Of a stretch of DNA of 64,000 nucleotides, positions 1 through 12,579 are shown one piece after another. A model generated the notes under the pieces. It was not told where the DNA came from, did not search any database, and saw only the letters and a list, made by a program, of their open reading frames with translations. How positions within the stretch are numbered: position 1 is the first letter of the stretch; every line of letters begins with the position of its first letter. The DNA comes from Nautilus pompilius (taxonomy: Eukaryota; Mollusca; Cephalopoda; Nautilida; Nautilidae), in assembly GCA_018389105.1 (NCBI GenBank), contig JACATO010000095.1, positions 3,071,001 through 3,135,000 of the forward strand. Direction: 5' to 3'. Position numbers and translations under genes: made by a program.

Positions 1-1215
1 ATCGTTCAGCTCTCAAACAGCCATAAGGAAATCAGTGATAAAATTCAAATTACTAAAACATTATTCTAAAAGTTACTTTTAATTTTTTTTTTAAAAAGTT
101 AGCACTATGAAAGACTGACATTTTTTGCATTTCTTTGTTTTATTGTAGCTAAATTTGATTAGTAATGAAAAATGGCTAAAGAAGAAAACTGCAAACTTTC
201 TCTATTGATATAAAAACCAACAATGAAAAATAAGAGAAAAGAAATATATATGTATTTCTTTTAATAAATCCATACTTTATATCTCATTCATATTTAATCT
301 CATGTAAACACCACATGTATGGCTAACTTCTACATCCTGTTATCCTTTAGTTTAGGAAACTGACACCAGGGGGATTCCTTTAGTAAATGGCTTGTGTGTC
401 AATGGCAACATGCAGGTTCAAAGGAATACCACATAGATGGTCTTTTGGTTTGTGTCAATTATTAAAGATGATGTATTTTTATCCAGTATCTCAATAAAAA
501 CTCATCTAATTTGAATGGGACCAACCCTAAGTGGGTTATGTGAAATGCTGATTTGGACAGTGGCCAATATAAGTGCTCCTCTCCCCAGTCACAAAAACCC
601 AGTTATAAGCAGTCTTTGTTTAGAAGCATGCTATCTGCGCAGTAAAGTTCAAAATAAAGAAAAACTATCCAGTCTGTCCAGGGCCCCCAATAGATCCTTT
701 TGCTTGTTTTGTTGATCATGAACTTCATGTTGAAAAAGCTCTGTGAAAAGTTTAAGTGTGCTCTGGATGCACCACCTCTCTGTAGCTGAAATAAAAATGG
801 AATGGTGCCTCCTGTAAGTTAAATACATGTTGCAGCATTATTTTTGCATTCATGATTGATAAAGGCCAGTCAGATAACCAGGATTGTTGAAAGAACAGAT
901 GCCAGATAAGTGTGTTTCTACTATACTTAAGAAACAATGAACTTCTTTAGCATCTGTTTTTATTTACAAAAGAATTAAACTTTTTACAAAAATAGTAATT
1001 AAAAACAAAAAGAACAATGATCAATTTGCACAAATACATTTTCCAGAATTTACTACAGGTAAACGAATACTTTAAAGCTGACTTTCATGTTATGATTTCT
1101 TAGCCTACTTTATCATTGTAAAATTCTCCCAGCATAAACATTAATTATATCATGATTTTAGACATCAGAACACACTAAGCATGTTATTTATTAAAAAGCT
1201 ACCTACCTTTTCATG
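1..1215. other. AT-rich sequence, nothing recognised
   Basis: Short frames at 515-715 (+) and 752-937 (-) have no splice sites or family motifs. Intron-like. Confidence 0.6.
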
Positions 1216-1329
1216 GCTTAGTCTTATCAGCTAAAGATAGCTTAAATTTAAGCTTTGTTGTTACGCTTGTACTTAGCCCAGTGTTATACCTGACCATCAA
1301 TATAAGGCAGGACTCAGAACACAAAGTGG

Positions 1330-1608
1330 GTAGTGATGAAGGTGCGTGTAACATTGAAAACTGAGGTGAGACCAAAATTACTTGGTGTGCTCCAACTTCA
1401 ATCAACCTAATAAACCTAGCAAATAAAATATACCTACTAGAACTAATCTGTTTAGATGTGAAAGGAAACCCACACCTGAATGGCAAAGAAGAGTGACAAG
1501 CAACAAGACAACAAGGTCAAGCAGAGTCAACCCCCTATAGGAATTCAACTTAAATTTTCAATCATAGCAGTCCAGTTAGTAAGCTAATCAATGGACTACT
1601 GTGCTGCC
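1330..1608 (-). repeat. tRNA-headed SINE, family A
   Basis: Read on the minus strand, it begins GGCAGCACAGTAGTCCATTG, then ATTAGC, a tRNA box A-like head, with a decayed box B (AGTTGAATTCCT), followed by the family core GTGGGTTTCCTTTCACATCT, AA(A), and a TTCTAGTAGG segment. The same head-core-tail order is seen in the copies near 15.3, 25.3, 48.3, 55.4 and 60.9 kb. Confidence 0.7.
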
Positions 1609-1619
1609 AATTAAAATTT

Positions 1620-2212
1620 TTGTGCTACACTTTACCCATTTTTGGAATTTAAAGCTTCATTTTCAATTTGTAATAGAAATGATCCATTCTATTAGTTTAA
1701 AGACATTATTCCACTCCTGGGCAGATGGCATGTTGCATACTTAGTTCATTGTTGGTAATGTCAGATCTGCATAAGCAAAACAATCTATTGAAACCTTGGG
1801 AGATTTATGTCACATCTGTCTGACAGAAAGAATTCAGCCCTTTTTAAAATCACATTTCTTTAAATCTAAATCACAAATATGTTTTAGATAGCATCAAGAT
1901 GTTGACCATATCTAACTTCAAACTTAAATTCAAAAATCTTTATTTATTAAATATCTGAAAACTATTCTGAATGGATGTAAAACTTTCAGGCCCCTTAACT
2001 TCTTTCCTTAAATCTGCATATCTTTTGTTTTGTTTTCTCCAATCCTAATATAAAAAGATGCACAATTATTGTTTTGAAGCATTTTATTTGTTTGTGCCCA
2101 AATTGATTGTTCTTTTATTAACAAATATGGTCTGAAATATACATTTATTTGTAATTTATTTTTGTATTGTTTTTTGCCACCATTTAAAAAATTTTTTTTT
2201 TTTTTTTGTAGC

Positions 2213-2250
<38 letters not shown>

Positions 2251-3780
2251 CACACATCAAAAACATTTTTAAAAGTTCATGTTAGAACACTGATCACAGA
2301 CTTTTTCACGAAAAAAATTCTTTTCATTTTTATTGGTGAGTCCACATTTATTGATGCCAGTGTATGGATATATTTCATATTTGGATACACATATTTTTGT
2401 ACATATCATTTTTATGAAAAAACTTATAAAATTTCATCACAAATCAATATTTTTCTTATATAAACAAATTAACAATTCTCCAATTTTCTATTTGTATTAA
2501 TGTAAGCTATAAATACCAATGCTGCAGATACTTCGCACTATAAGCAGTCTTGCAATAAAAGCTTCTCTGTGGGGTGACTGGCTTCAGATTTAAGGAATGC
2601 AACCACAGACTAAAACTGGCAAGATCGCTATGCATGCTAACTGTCTGATTATGTTGCATGTTATCAGTTCTACTGAGATGCATAAGAGTCATATAGATCA
2701 GTTTAAGGCTAGCAGAGTGACTTCAGTAGGTCCACTACTGGGATGATACTGAGTTCCCATACAAACAGCCTGTTCCACAATATAAAAGCAGCAAGATCAA
2801 CCAATGAAACTCCATGACAAATTGAGGCAAGCAGCATACTTTCACAATGGCTCAAACCAAACAAAAAGATAATTGACAAATCTGCTTTAATAACTCCATA
2901 AAGAGCTAAACAATTATCTTCACATAACTTTTGCTACCTTTCATATTTAATGTCAAGTAAATGCCATGTAAAGACGGTTTTGTTCTTTAAACGAGTAGTT
3001 AAAGATGAAGTGAGGATGAATTTTCATCCAGTGCACACATAGAAAGAAACCTTTTCATAGACACAAAGCCTTTCTAATGTTAGTCTATCTCTGAGTAAGA
3101 GCACTAAAAAGCTTGCTTGTTTGTCTCAATTATTTTCTCTTGTTTCATGTTAACAACAAATCTATTTATAATTTATAAATTAATTCACTAAGCAAACATG
3201 ATAAAGCTATTTAAAATTCAACACATGTTGACACAATTTAATATTCACATACAATCAGCAGAACACATTTGGAAGGCTTTAGACCTGATGATCTGCACAA
3301 ATACACTGATAAATCATACCAGATGTGAAAGAGGCAATCTTTTTTTCCTTCTAATGTATTAAAGAAAACTGGTAAAAAGTTTTTAAAGGCAAACATGTTC
3401 TTTTGATCACAGCATAAAGCTTGGGGATCTTTGGCAAATCTCCTGCTAAAAAATGCTGTATATCTGTGGCAGTTACATAGCTATTTAATTAATTATAAGA
3501 ACAAATTTACATGAAAGATGACCAGAATTAATGCTTAACATCTGTGTTCAGATACAGAAGAAACATTTATATAACAAAAAAAAAAATAATTAAAAAACTG
3601 AGTAGATAAATAAAATTCATCAGATTAAAGAACTTAAGGATGAGATGTAATTAAAATACTGAACGCTGTACAACATGATCACAGTTTGATGTTGTAGCTA
3701 AAAACATTTAACCCTGTAGACTTTACTCTAATTAAGCTTGTACTAATTTAAATGAATTTAGCAGTTTTTAACTTGATCTT
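1620..3780. other. AT-rich intron-like sequence
   Basis: Apart from the (TG)n at 2217 I see no repeat or exon. The stretch 2510-2860 is more complex and could hold an old SINE too decayed to name. Confidence 0.5.
2217..2246. repeat. (TG)n microsatellite
   Basis: About 14 TG units follow a poly-T tract at 2190-2206 and end in TATATA. Confidence 0.95.
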
Positions 3781-3782
3781 TA

Positions 3783-4127
3783 TCATAAATTATTAAAAAA
3801 GTAAGAATTATCACTCCTAAATATACAAATAACAGGCTTTACAGTGATATATTGCTTTTGTGCATAAGGCACTATAAAAGTAAATCTTCCTGACCTGCAT
3901 TTGAAATTGACAGAACCATGTCTAGCAATAGTCATGTGGTAGTCACTGCATCTTTTGAAGTCTTGTTTAAATGATTTAAAAGTCTGTACAGACTGTACAT
4001 AGATGTGAAGGATATAAGGCAGCAATGATTTTACATCTAGAACTGTTCCAGGAGGAGGACAGGAATAGAAAACCATTATACATTTAGACCAGCTCATTAG
4101 AGCAATATTAACATCAGGACAAACCAA
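3783..4127 (-). CDS. Unrecognised 114-codon open frame, possibly a terminal exon
   Basis: The minus-strand frame runs 114 codons from Met to a TGA and stays open a few codons upstream, to a possible CAG acceptor near 4142-4146. The peptide has a mixed, globular-looking composition: a Pro-rich turn (SCPPPGTVLD), a hydrophobic stretch (SLLPYILHIYVQSV), then a basic part with FKQDFKRCSDYHMTIARHG. The AT-rich last 20 residues look like untranslated drift, and there is an internal AATGCAG|gtcagg that could be a donor. No convincing polyadenylation signal follows. In DNA this AT-rich a frame of this length is expected about once by chance in 64 kb, so this is a candidate only; no family is recognised. 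Confidence 0.28.
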   Translation of the reverse strand: MVCPDVNIALMSWSKCIMVFYSCPPPGTVLDVKSLLPYILHIYVQSVQTFKSFKQDFKRCSDYHMTIARHGSVNFKCRSGRFTFIVPYAQKQYITVKPVICIFRSDNSYFFNNL

Positions 4128-4149
4128 GAGTACTACAAGAAACTGCTGT

Positions 4150-5590
4150 AAGGTCTCTAACTACACTGGTTTCCAAAAGTTAAGTAACAAACATAAAACA
4201 ACAAAAATATTTACAAAATAGTTCAAATTTTATTTGTCAAATGATCAGCACCAACTCCTTTTCATGTAGCACAAATGTAATCAATCCCTAATAATTATTT
4301 ATTGTTCTTCTTTACACTAACTTTAAATGAATAAAAACTATATCTAAATGTTAATTAAAAACTTGTGAATGTGTCTGAAAAATGATTTGAAATTTGTTGA
4401 GTGGAAATTTTTCATAGTCTGTCTTTGCAGTGAATTTTGTGACTGTTGCCTTCCAATGAAAAATATTAAAAAAACTGTATCAAAGTAATGAGGCACAAAA
4501 ATGTCTCCCAGAATGATGATGCTTACACTAAACAATTAAAATATAAAATCGACTTTTCCCCCAACTAAACCTATGTGAAAAAGACAATATAAACCTGATT
4601 TATTTCTATTGTTGCCAGTAACAGAATCAGGTATTATTGTCAAGAAGTATTAAGCATGTTTCGCTAAAACTGAATTCCACAAAATTCAAGCTAAAGAAAT
4701 ACAGAAATCTAAGAAAAAAAAAATTATATTGCATTGCAATATTAATTATTTCTAATTTTTTGTTTTGTTTTAGTGACTGTTATAAAGACCATACATCTCA
4801 GTATTGAACCGTATATGAATTAGAACACAGCATTCCACAGAACTAAAAGTTCTGAGAATATGGACTGACATAAGATGAGTATTTGATGATAAGTACATAA
4901 CACTTAGGCACATACTTCCAAATGTTTGCATAAAACATCAGAGAACCAGGTTAAGAAAAATTGAGGCAACACTGTCAAAATGGTCTTTAGAACCAACAAA
5001 TTAAGTCTCTCCAACTATCATTAGCTCAACATCAACATGCATAAATGTCACGTTGTAATCAGATACCTGTGGTTTGAAGTATGAAGCCACTATAAAATAG
5101 CTAAAATTTGAAAAAGAAAATTAAAATTGTGTCGTAACAAAGATTTGGGTATTAGGTTATCGAATAATACTTATTATACTGCATAAGATCTAGTCAATGA
5201 ACAAAGAAATTATCCATGACTAAAAAAATCAAATAAAACAATTAAGTTCATAGAAATATCAGACAAAAGTACTATCTTAGAAAAAGATAATGATCACCAG
5301 CATGTGAACCTTCATTTTTCATCTGACAATACTTTTACTTATTAAATAATTAGTATTTTGAATTCATATGTTGCTGTGTTAGTTTAATTGCAACTGTCTC
5401 CCCTTTTCATTGCCACTTCTAGTGAAAGCAAAAATAAACTCTAGTATCATACAGTTTAATTTTATAAATATAATGTTAGAATTTTCTCTCCAACACCAAA
5501 CCTATAATAATTTTTTAAAACTTGTTAAATAATGTGCATATACTGCATGGACAAAATATTAGAGATCTAACAGTGAATCCTTTGACCCAA
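4150..5590. other. AT-rich intron-like sequence, nothing recognised
   Basis: No splice-bounded frames and no named repeat. Confidence 0.55.
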
Positions 5591-6365
5591 ATAACAGTTT
5601 TAGCACATCATGGAGCTACATATCAAGGCAAGCCAAGATATACCACAGAAGCTCAATGGAACAAAGATGAAAGGGTTAGACTGGTCAAGAGAAATATTTG
5701 AGACTACATGCTGTTCCATAGACCAGTCCTTTGAATTATGAGCATGATAGATGGTAAAATTACAACTTAGGAAACATCCCATCCTTATTGGGATGCAGAA
5801 CCAGTATTGCAGAATATTACCTCGGTCTCCCACAATGTCTAAGTACCTCTATGTTGTCTGGCTGTGTAATAAAATGTAGGGACCACAACTATGCCAACTA
5901 AACATGCCTCAGACCATGGTATTCATTTATAGCAACCCAAAATGTTAAAATGCTGCATGTGAGGTTCAGGGCTTTATCAAATTTCCACCACACCCACCTC
6001 CTTCCACTGGCTACAAATAGGGTAAAAATGTCATTTGTTAAATCATGCCACCTTTCATGGGTCAGTTTCTGGTCATGATGCTCCAGGCACTACTGCAGGT
6101 GGACTTTTATTTTTGTTCTTTGCATTGAGGAAAAATGTATGCACACATGACCTGTTACCAAAGCCCATAATACATAGCTCCTAATGCATAGTTTGAGGAG
6201 AAACAGGTGTGTCACAAAAAACTTCTATTTGTGAAGTCACTGGTATCCTTCTGCTTGGCCATGCTTTGTTAATGAATAATGGCCTACAACTTTCACACAA
6301 TAGATTACACGACCATCTGAACTTGAAAAAATTATAAATAAAGGAATTTTTTGATTTCTTCATTT
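5590..6365 (-). mobile_element. Decayed Tc1/mariner-like transposase
   Basis: Read on the minus strand and across several frames, pieces of a Tc1-family DDE transposase appear in order: CESCRPLFINKAWPSRRIP (helix-turn-helix linker region), then TLFVASGRRWVWWKFDKALN, which matches the ...LF.ADGR..VWR..GEA.N strand after the first catalytic Asp, then a poor version of the GG(G)S-MVWG block, then C-terminal fragments. Frame changes and stops are numerous, so it is long dead. No terminal repeats were identified and the limits are approximate. Confidence 0.62.
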
Positions 6366-6369
6366 AATT

Positions 6370-8607
6370 TTTCAAATGTTTTGGTCAGAGAATATATGAA
6401 GCTATTTTCCTATATTATTTTAAAATAATTAAATTCAAAATAAATTTTTAGTTTTGTATAACATGTTTTGATTTTTTAACCATAAAAGTCAATATCTCAA
6501 CAACTAAAGATTTATTTAGTTGGGCATATCAGAAAGTGTATTATGCAAAACTTAAATCCATCAATACAAAAAACTTTGGATTGGGCAAAGTAGAAATGAC
6601 CAGCAGATGTAACAATAGGAACTCAAAATCATGGCTGCTTGCTGACATGCTCTTTAGAGATGATCATTTTAGGTACCACAACAAAATAGCAGAGTCAAGC
6701 AGCAGGCAAAGTGTCAACGTATGCAACATATCAGTAACGTTCCATGGGATTCTTCTCAATTTGTGTTTACTTGTTTCTAAAAAAAGTTATCATTCTGATT
6801 TTGGACATCCAACTTAACTCCAAGCATCACTATTGTGTTTATCCGAGCCTGTACAATGTCAGAACTGGAAAGCCAAAGCCTGGAAAATTTACCAGAATAA
6901 ATCTTTTACATGCCAGCAAAGGAAATCTAGGCATGAGATTTTGATCAAACACATGGAAAACAGGTGCTAACTGTAGCCCTTTAAAAATAATCCTTGATAC
7001 AAATGGATCTTTGTCCCCTAACAAAGTTTATTATCAATCTCTCACTAATGTCATATGGAGACATATATAAAACATCCAGTTAATGGTTTATTACCTTACC
7101 TTTTCTTCAACAGTAATAGTACTAAGCACTTGTAGATTATGTGAAATAAAAAGGAAAAGAACAAATTGAATATTTTTTCATTTTATTCTTTTTTTAGTTA
7201 AAATAAACATAGGCATATAATAAACTTGGTTTGGCTTTAAAAATTTAAAAAGAAGAAACAATTAGGAAAAAATTGCCTTTAAATGGTTGACTATGAAGTG
7301 TTAGATATAGCTTTTATAATGGCTACTTCATGAAATCCAATGTTTTTAAATGGTTTTGCTAGTTTAAACATTTTAAATACTTTAAAAAGTAAGTAAATAC
7401 AATATAGTCTAGTAAGAATTACCGATAAATGATCTTACTATTTGCCAGTAATCTAAAATTTTAACTAACTTGAAAATTCAGTAAATTATACAATATCACA
7501 AATAAAACACAAACAGGAAATTAGCACAGCATACAGAGCATCCAGCTGGTTTGATTGTCAGTGGATCTGGACAGTGTCCGTAACTGGCCACTGGTAAGAC
7601 ATGTCTCTCACTCTTCTGTGCCAATCTATTCAGCATTTTTCTCCTCTCCTGGACACTATTTTTTCCCAAATACTAATCTGAAAAAGTTCTTGTAGGTGGT
7701 TTCCTTGCTACAGTTAATAGTATTTGACAGTACTTAGGCATGGGATGCCTCAACCAGGATAATATCTTCTCCAACCAGGCATGCTCACAAACACCCCCCC
7801 CTTACCTATGCATATGAAAGATTACCATCCCCATAAAAAAGAAAATTCTAGAGCTCTGGGGATAGCTTGTTGGAAAATTAATAATGCATTACATAAAAGA
7901 TTAGCAGTGACTATGTAAACAAGGAATTTTCGAATTCCAAAATAAACAGAAAAAAAAAAAAAAGGTGTTTATTTGAAGTTAAAATAAAAGCAGCAAATAC
8001 ACTTGTGGGAAGTCTACCTGTCCATAAGACGATAAACTTAATAAATTGCTTTAAATGTTTACTCTCTAGGTTCAGTTAAACAGTAAATAAAACAGTAAAA
8101 TTAGTTACCACAGCCTGAATAGTTTATCTTAAATCACTAAGTGTGAAAAAAAAAAAAATGAATATTTGATTACAAACTTTAAACTTGTTAGTAAGGTAAA
8201 AATTTACATAATGCTGGCAGGAAAAATAACTGTATGCTATCAAATTGTGTGTCTCCTTTGTTAAAATTCTGAGGAAATCTGCAATAGCTAATGCCTGGAT
8301 AAAACAAAATAAAAATAAATGCTAATGACAATATTATTATATAAGATTGTTTGTTTATTTAGTTCAGAAGTGTATTTGTTTAATATCTACAACTCTATTC
8401 TGTTGATTCCACAAAAAAATAAAGGCAGCAGAGATCATGACATGGAAACAAACTGAACTGTTGAGCTAATTACAATTGTGAACATTTCTACTAACTTTAT
8501 AAAATGCCACCAAAGTCTTTAATAGTAAAGAAACGAGTAACAATACTGTGCAAAAATCATGTTTTTTCTTGAAGCTAAATTTTAATAAGATATCTTAGGC
8601 ATCATGG
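6370..8607. other. AT-rich sequence with minor open frames
   Basis: A 93-codon plus-strand frame at 6536-6817 has a mixed composition but no diagnostic motif, and might be a mobile-element remnant next to the Tc1 fossil. A 29-base minus-strand unit at 7100-7128 has an acceptor and a gtaagg donor but is too small to call. Confidence 0.4.
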
Positions 8608-8609
8608 TA

Positions 8610-9228
8610 CAGTTGTCCCCCGGTATTCGAGGAGGTTACGTTCCTAGAGCACCCACAAATAGTTAAAAACCATGAATATTTGGCGTGGTCCATAAAAATG
8701 CCTATAAATGCCTATAAACGTCAAAATATAACGTAAAATATAATAAAAAAATATATAAGTAAATATATAATAATAATTTAATAAAAAATACAACACTCAG
8801 AGAAACACTCGAGATAGCTACACGTGGTAAACTGGGATGATGCTGGGCTGCTGGACTGCATCTGCCTGAGACAGCGCCTCGTGGGCAACAGCCAATCAGC
8901 AGCAAGGAGAAATGAATAACGCTCTCGGATTGGCTACTTTCAAACCTCCAGCCAATAGCGTTTATTTTATATTGATATTTTGCTGAATTTACGTTAGTAC
9001 TTATATTACAAAATTAATAAATTATATTGTTATTAATAATTTAGCGTTAAAAAAGCGTGAAAAAATATATATTGCCACGAAAAAGCCATAAAAAAAATCG
9101 CGGAATATATTTTCAATTCCACGAATATGCGGGGGTTTCCACGAACAATTATTAGTTAGGTTCTAAGGAAAATTCCATGAATAACCGGAGCTGCGAATGC
9201 CGAACTGTGATTACGCGGGGGTCGACTG
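8610..9228 (-). mobile_element. Tigger/pogo-type non-autonomous DNA transposon, copy 1
   Basis: The element is bounded by inverted ends that read inward CAGTTGTCCCCCGG (left) and CAGTCGACCCCCGC (right), with a TA duplicated on each side (8608-8609, 9229-9230). CAGTY termini and a TA target are the hallmarks of the pogo/Tigger branch of Tc1/mariner. The inside is AT-rich with a GC-richer centre and encodes no transposase, so it must have been moved in trans. It is far richer in CpG than its surroundings, suggesting fairly recent insertion. It is nearly the reverse complement of 30684-31243; strand is given relative to that copy. Confidence 0.9.
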
Positions 9229-9230
9229 TA

Positions 9231-10960
9231 GATATAGTGAATTACTTTTAAAATTAAAGTAAGCAAGAATAGGTTACTTCAAATGGACAGTTTTAATAGC
9301 TACATAACTACAAACTATACTATTTATCATTGTTGATGTTTTCTCTCTTAAGACAAGGATCTTTTTATTAAAGCCAGAAATAAGGAAAATCTGTTGACAA
9401 CAGGTGTCTGATGTATTCCAATCAAATATAACATCATTACAGGGGGTGTATCGTGACTATTACCTGCTATTTCTAAACCGTATCAGCTGACAATAATAGA
9501 GAGTTCTGGTCAGAATGAGTGAATGGGAAAAGATGATATATTAGTGATGATTAGAACCAGTCAAACAATATTTTCATTGCAGTGCAAGAATTCATGCTTA
9601 TTTTAGTACAGACAAAAATGTGCATGTTACGATAGCTTTAATTCTTAATGCCAATTGTAAAACTAAAAACAATGGTCAGTCTTCATCTTACTTAGGTGTT
9701 ATAAATATTGTAAAAATGTATGTGTGAGTGTACATAAGGTAAAGGAAGTTTTGTGTATTTTTGTAAGGAATCTTGACTTGGCAAAAATGTTGGCATAGTG
9801 TTGGAGAGACTAATAGGTAAGAACAGACAAAAGCTTCATTTTCTTTAGTGGTAAGTCACCACAAATTAAGAGTTTAACCAGGTGTAACTAGAACAGAGAA
9901 GTGAAAGGGGGGAAGTTTAATGACTTACAAACTGTAACAAACAAGCTTCTATTTGTGTTAGTTCATCTGTCTAACAGTCAAACTTTTCTGAGAGTGTACC
10001 ACCATGGCAACTATGTCAGGAAGAAGTGGTGGACATCATCTAGGGAGAGATAGGCCTTCAAGGTAGATAAACTGAGAAAAACCAGATGGCTGTCAGTCAA
10101 AGATAGGGCTAGTGCATAATGTCAACAACCATTAGAGCAGATGAACTGTGACAGAGTTTTCCAATGAGTGCCAATAAAATGGAAAACAAAATTGTACAGT
10201 AATATGGCAAAGAGGATAAAGTGGAAAAATTCCTAATAAAACAAAATAGAAACCAAACATGTTCTCTGAGTAAAAAAAAGTCTGGAAAGCTTCCCTATGT
10301 CACCAAATGTACAGTGTGATGAAAGTCCAGAGGTTGATGATAATAGGTTTTAGTCTTAATACCTATCTTTATCTGATACACAAATCTGTAACCAAATATG
10401 CAAAGTTAAAACAGAAATAATAACAATTAAACTAAAAATATTAATTAAATATAGTTTTGAGCACCTAAAGAATCAAATTATTTGAAGAATGCTAGAACTA
10501 TAACTTTCAAAATTAACAAAACCTATTTAGCTACAACAAAAGTATTTTTTTTTGTTTATATCTATAGATTCATTTAGACATTAGTTGGAACTGTAAACAT
10601 GTGTTTTTACTTTTAATATTTAAACAAATTTTCAGAGCATATAAGTACAAAGATGAATGTTCACCCTAGGTATAATTTATTGTTCTCTTTGTTTTACCAG
10701 AATAATGATAGCTAATAGTACATTTAGTGTACTTTGCCTAATGATTTTGCTTCAGGTAAATTTCAGAGCATATTATTAATGACCAGCAAATGTATCTAAA
10801 TTACTGGAGTGAATGTCCAATAATTGCATGAGGTTTAGTAACAAAAACATCACTGTTATGCCGTGGTAATGAAATGTGCTATTTTATACAAAGATATGAA
10901 GGAGGAGCTGAATAAGTAATTCATTTGATGGATGTATTCATGTCATATATGTAGATACTA
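9231..10960. other. AT-rich intron-like sequence, nothing recognised
   Basis: Only a CCATGGCAAC RFX half-site near 10002 stands out. Confidence 0.5.
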
Positions 10961-11033
10961 GGGATGTTCAAATGAAACCTGACCAGACACCATTACAGCA
11001 ATGCTATTTTAGCCTGGTTTTATTCGAACATCC
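10961..11033. mobile_element. Short palindromic MITE, GGATGTTC family, copy 1
   Basis: The outer arms are inverted: GGATGTTCAAATGAAACC at the left and GGTTTTATTCGAACATCC at the right, with a loop of about 35 bases that also contains ACCTGACC/AGCCTGG-like inner arms. Relatives lie at 54724-54789 and, as a half element, near 41153. As RNA it would fold into a miRNA-precursor-sized hairpin. Confidence 0.72.
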
Positions 11034-12579
11034 ACAGCACACACACACCACACACATATATATATGTATATATTACATACATTACACTAGTAATGCCTCT
11101 ATTCTAGACATCAGCATAATAAATATAAATATTTAATGCAAATTATCTGTTTCATTTCAATCATTATATTACTGTTGTAAGTATTTGTTACAAAATGGAC
11201 ATCTTGTTTTCTTTTGTTGCATGTATATTAAAATGAAAGTTTATGGGATCTGAAATGTTTCTAACAGCTGGTAATTAAGAATACATTTCCACATCCACAA
11301 TGTAATATTAAAATCTGACAAAATGATCACCCAAACAGTAGTCACTAAGTAAAGCACTAGAATTTTGGAACTTATCCCAGATACCACAAATGCACCATAA
11401 ATTATAATTTAAAAGGCAGAAAAGATACATGGTTTTTGCTGTGTCTATTATGAATACCAACCTTTATAGCATTACACTGTTAGAATTTTCAATGGACAAA
11501 TATGTTTTATATTCCATACATTCCTGCTTCAGTGAGAGAGAGAGAGAGAGAGAGATTTAAAATAATTGGTTATCCAATTTAGTTTGCAGATACTGTACAC
11601 ACATCCATTATTATACTTTGTAATAATAGTTCAAATGTTTAGGTTTTATTCTGGAAGAAGCTGATGCTATACATAACATGTACACCAATCAGATAATGTA
11701 TCACAATTCCTCAGCTTCATTAGATATTGGGAACAAGAGTGCATGATTATTTGATTATGCATTCCAATCTGGTAAAACAAAAAAAATAGTTTTTTAAATA
11801 TACAGAATTCATACCATCTGCATTCTTTGGTTATTCTGAAGAATGCACTTAGAAAGAGGACAAAACTGAAGTAGTTAAAAAAGCAATGCACAAGTTGTTT
11901 TATTGGTGCGTTTGTTAATAATAACAGTCTAACAATTAAAAATTATATCTTCTAGCATGAAAAATATAGTTTTGACATTACTACTAGCTGACAACTTTGC
12001 ATTCTCTACATTTCTTTAGTTTTATCTTAAGTCAATTTGAGACATTGCAATATTCCTGTTGGACATGTTGTAAGCATCTATACTTAAAGATGAGTCAAAC
12101 AAATAAGGTTGAGAAGATGACAACACAAATGCAATTCCAATGCAAATAATAACTAAAGTTATGCCCATCTAATATAGAGATATCTGAAATGGGACTATAT
12201 ATTGGTCAGATCCACAAGTTTAAATCTCATGACAAATCTACTAAGCTGTTTCATAGAATCATAGTCTATTATTAATGAAATAATATTAGATATTAATAAA
12301 CAATATAAATTGTTCATAAAACATAATTAACCTATAAAATCATCATTTCAGTTCTTACTTTCATGAAAAATGCTTACATGCTGAAGAAATAAGAGTTTAT
12401 CCAGTGGATTAAGGGTACATCTGAAGCTACAGTAGGTAACAGAAACCAATTCTGTTCTGTTTATTATGTCAGGAAATGGAATTCTGTTTCAAATTAGTAA
12501 ACAATTAGCAAAATAATTATGACTAGATAGTGTAATGATAAAGTAGAAAAAAGCTTTGATGATAAGGAGAAAGGGAAGA
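11034..12579. other. AT-rich intron-like sequence
   Basis: CA/TA-rich stretch at 11036-11072 and (GA)n at 11535; otherwise nothing recognised. Confidence 0.55.
11535..11554. repeat. (GA)n microsatellite
   Basis: Ten GA units. Confidence 0.95.

Noticed and set aside
7100-7128. 29-base minus-strand unit with acceptor and gtaagg donor (VLSTITVEEK)
   Set aside because: Too short to distinguish from chance without transcript data.
8702-8905. 67-codon minus-strand frame nearly identical to the plus-strand one at 30977-31168
   Set aside because: The similarity comes from the two copies of the non-autonomous Tigger-like repeat; it is not a conserved gene.
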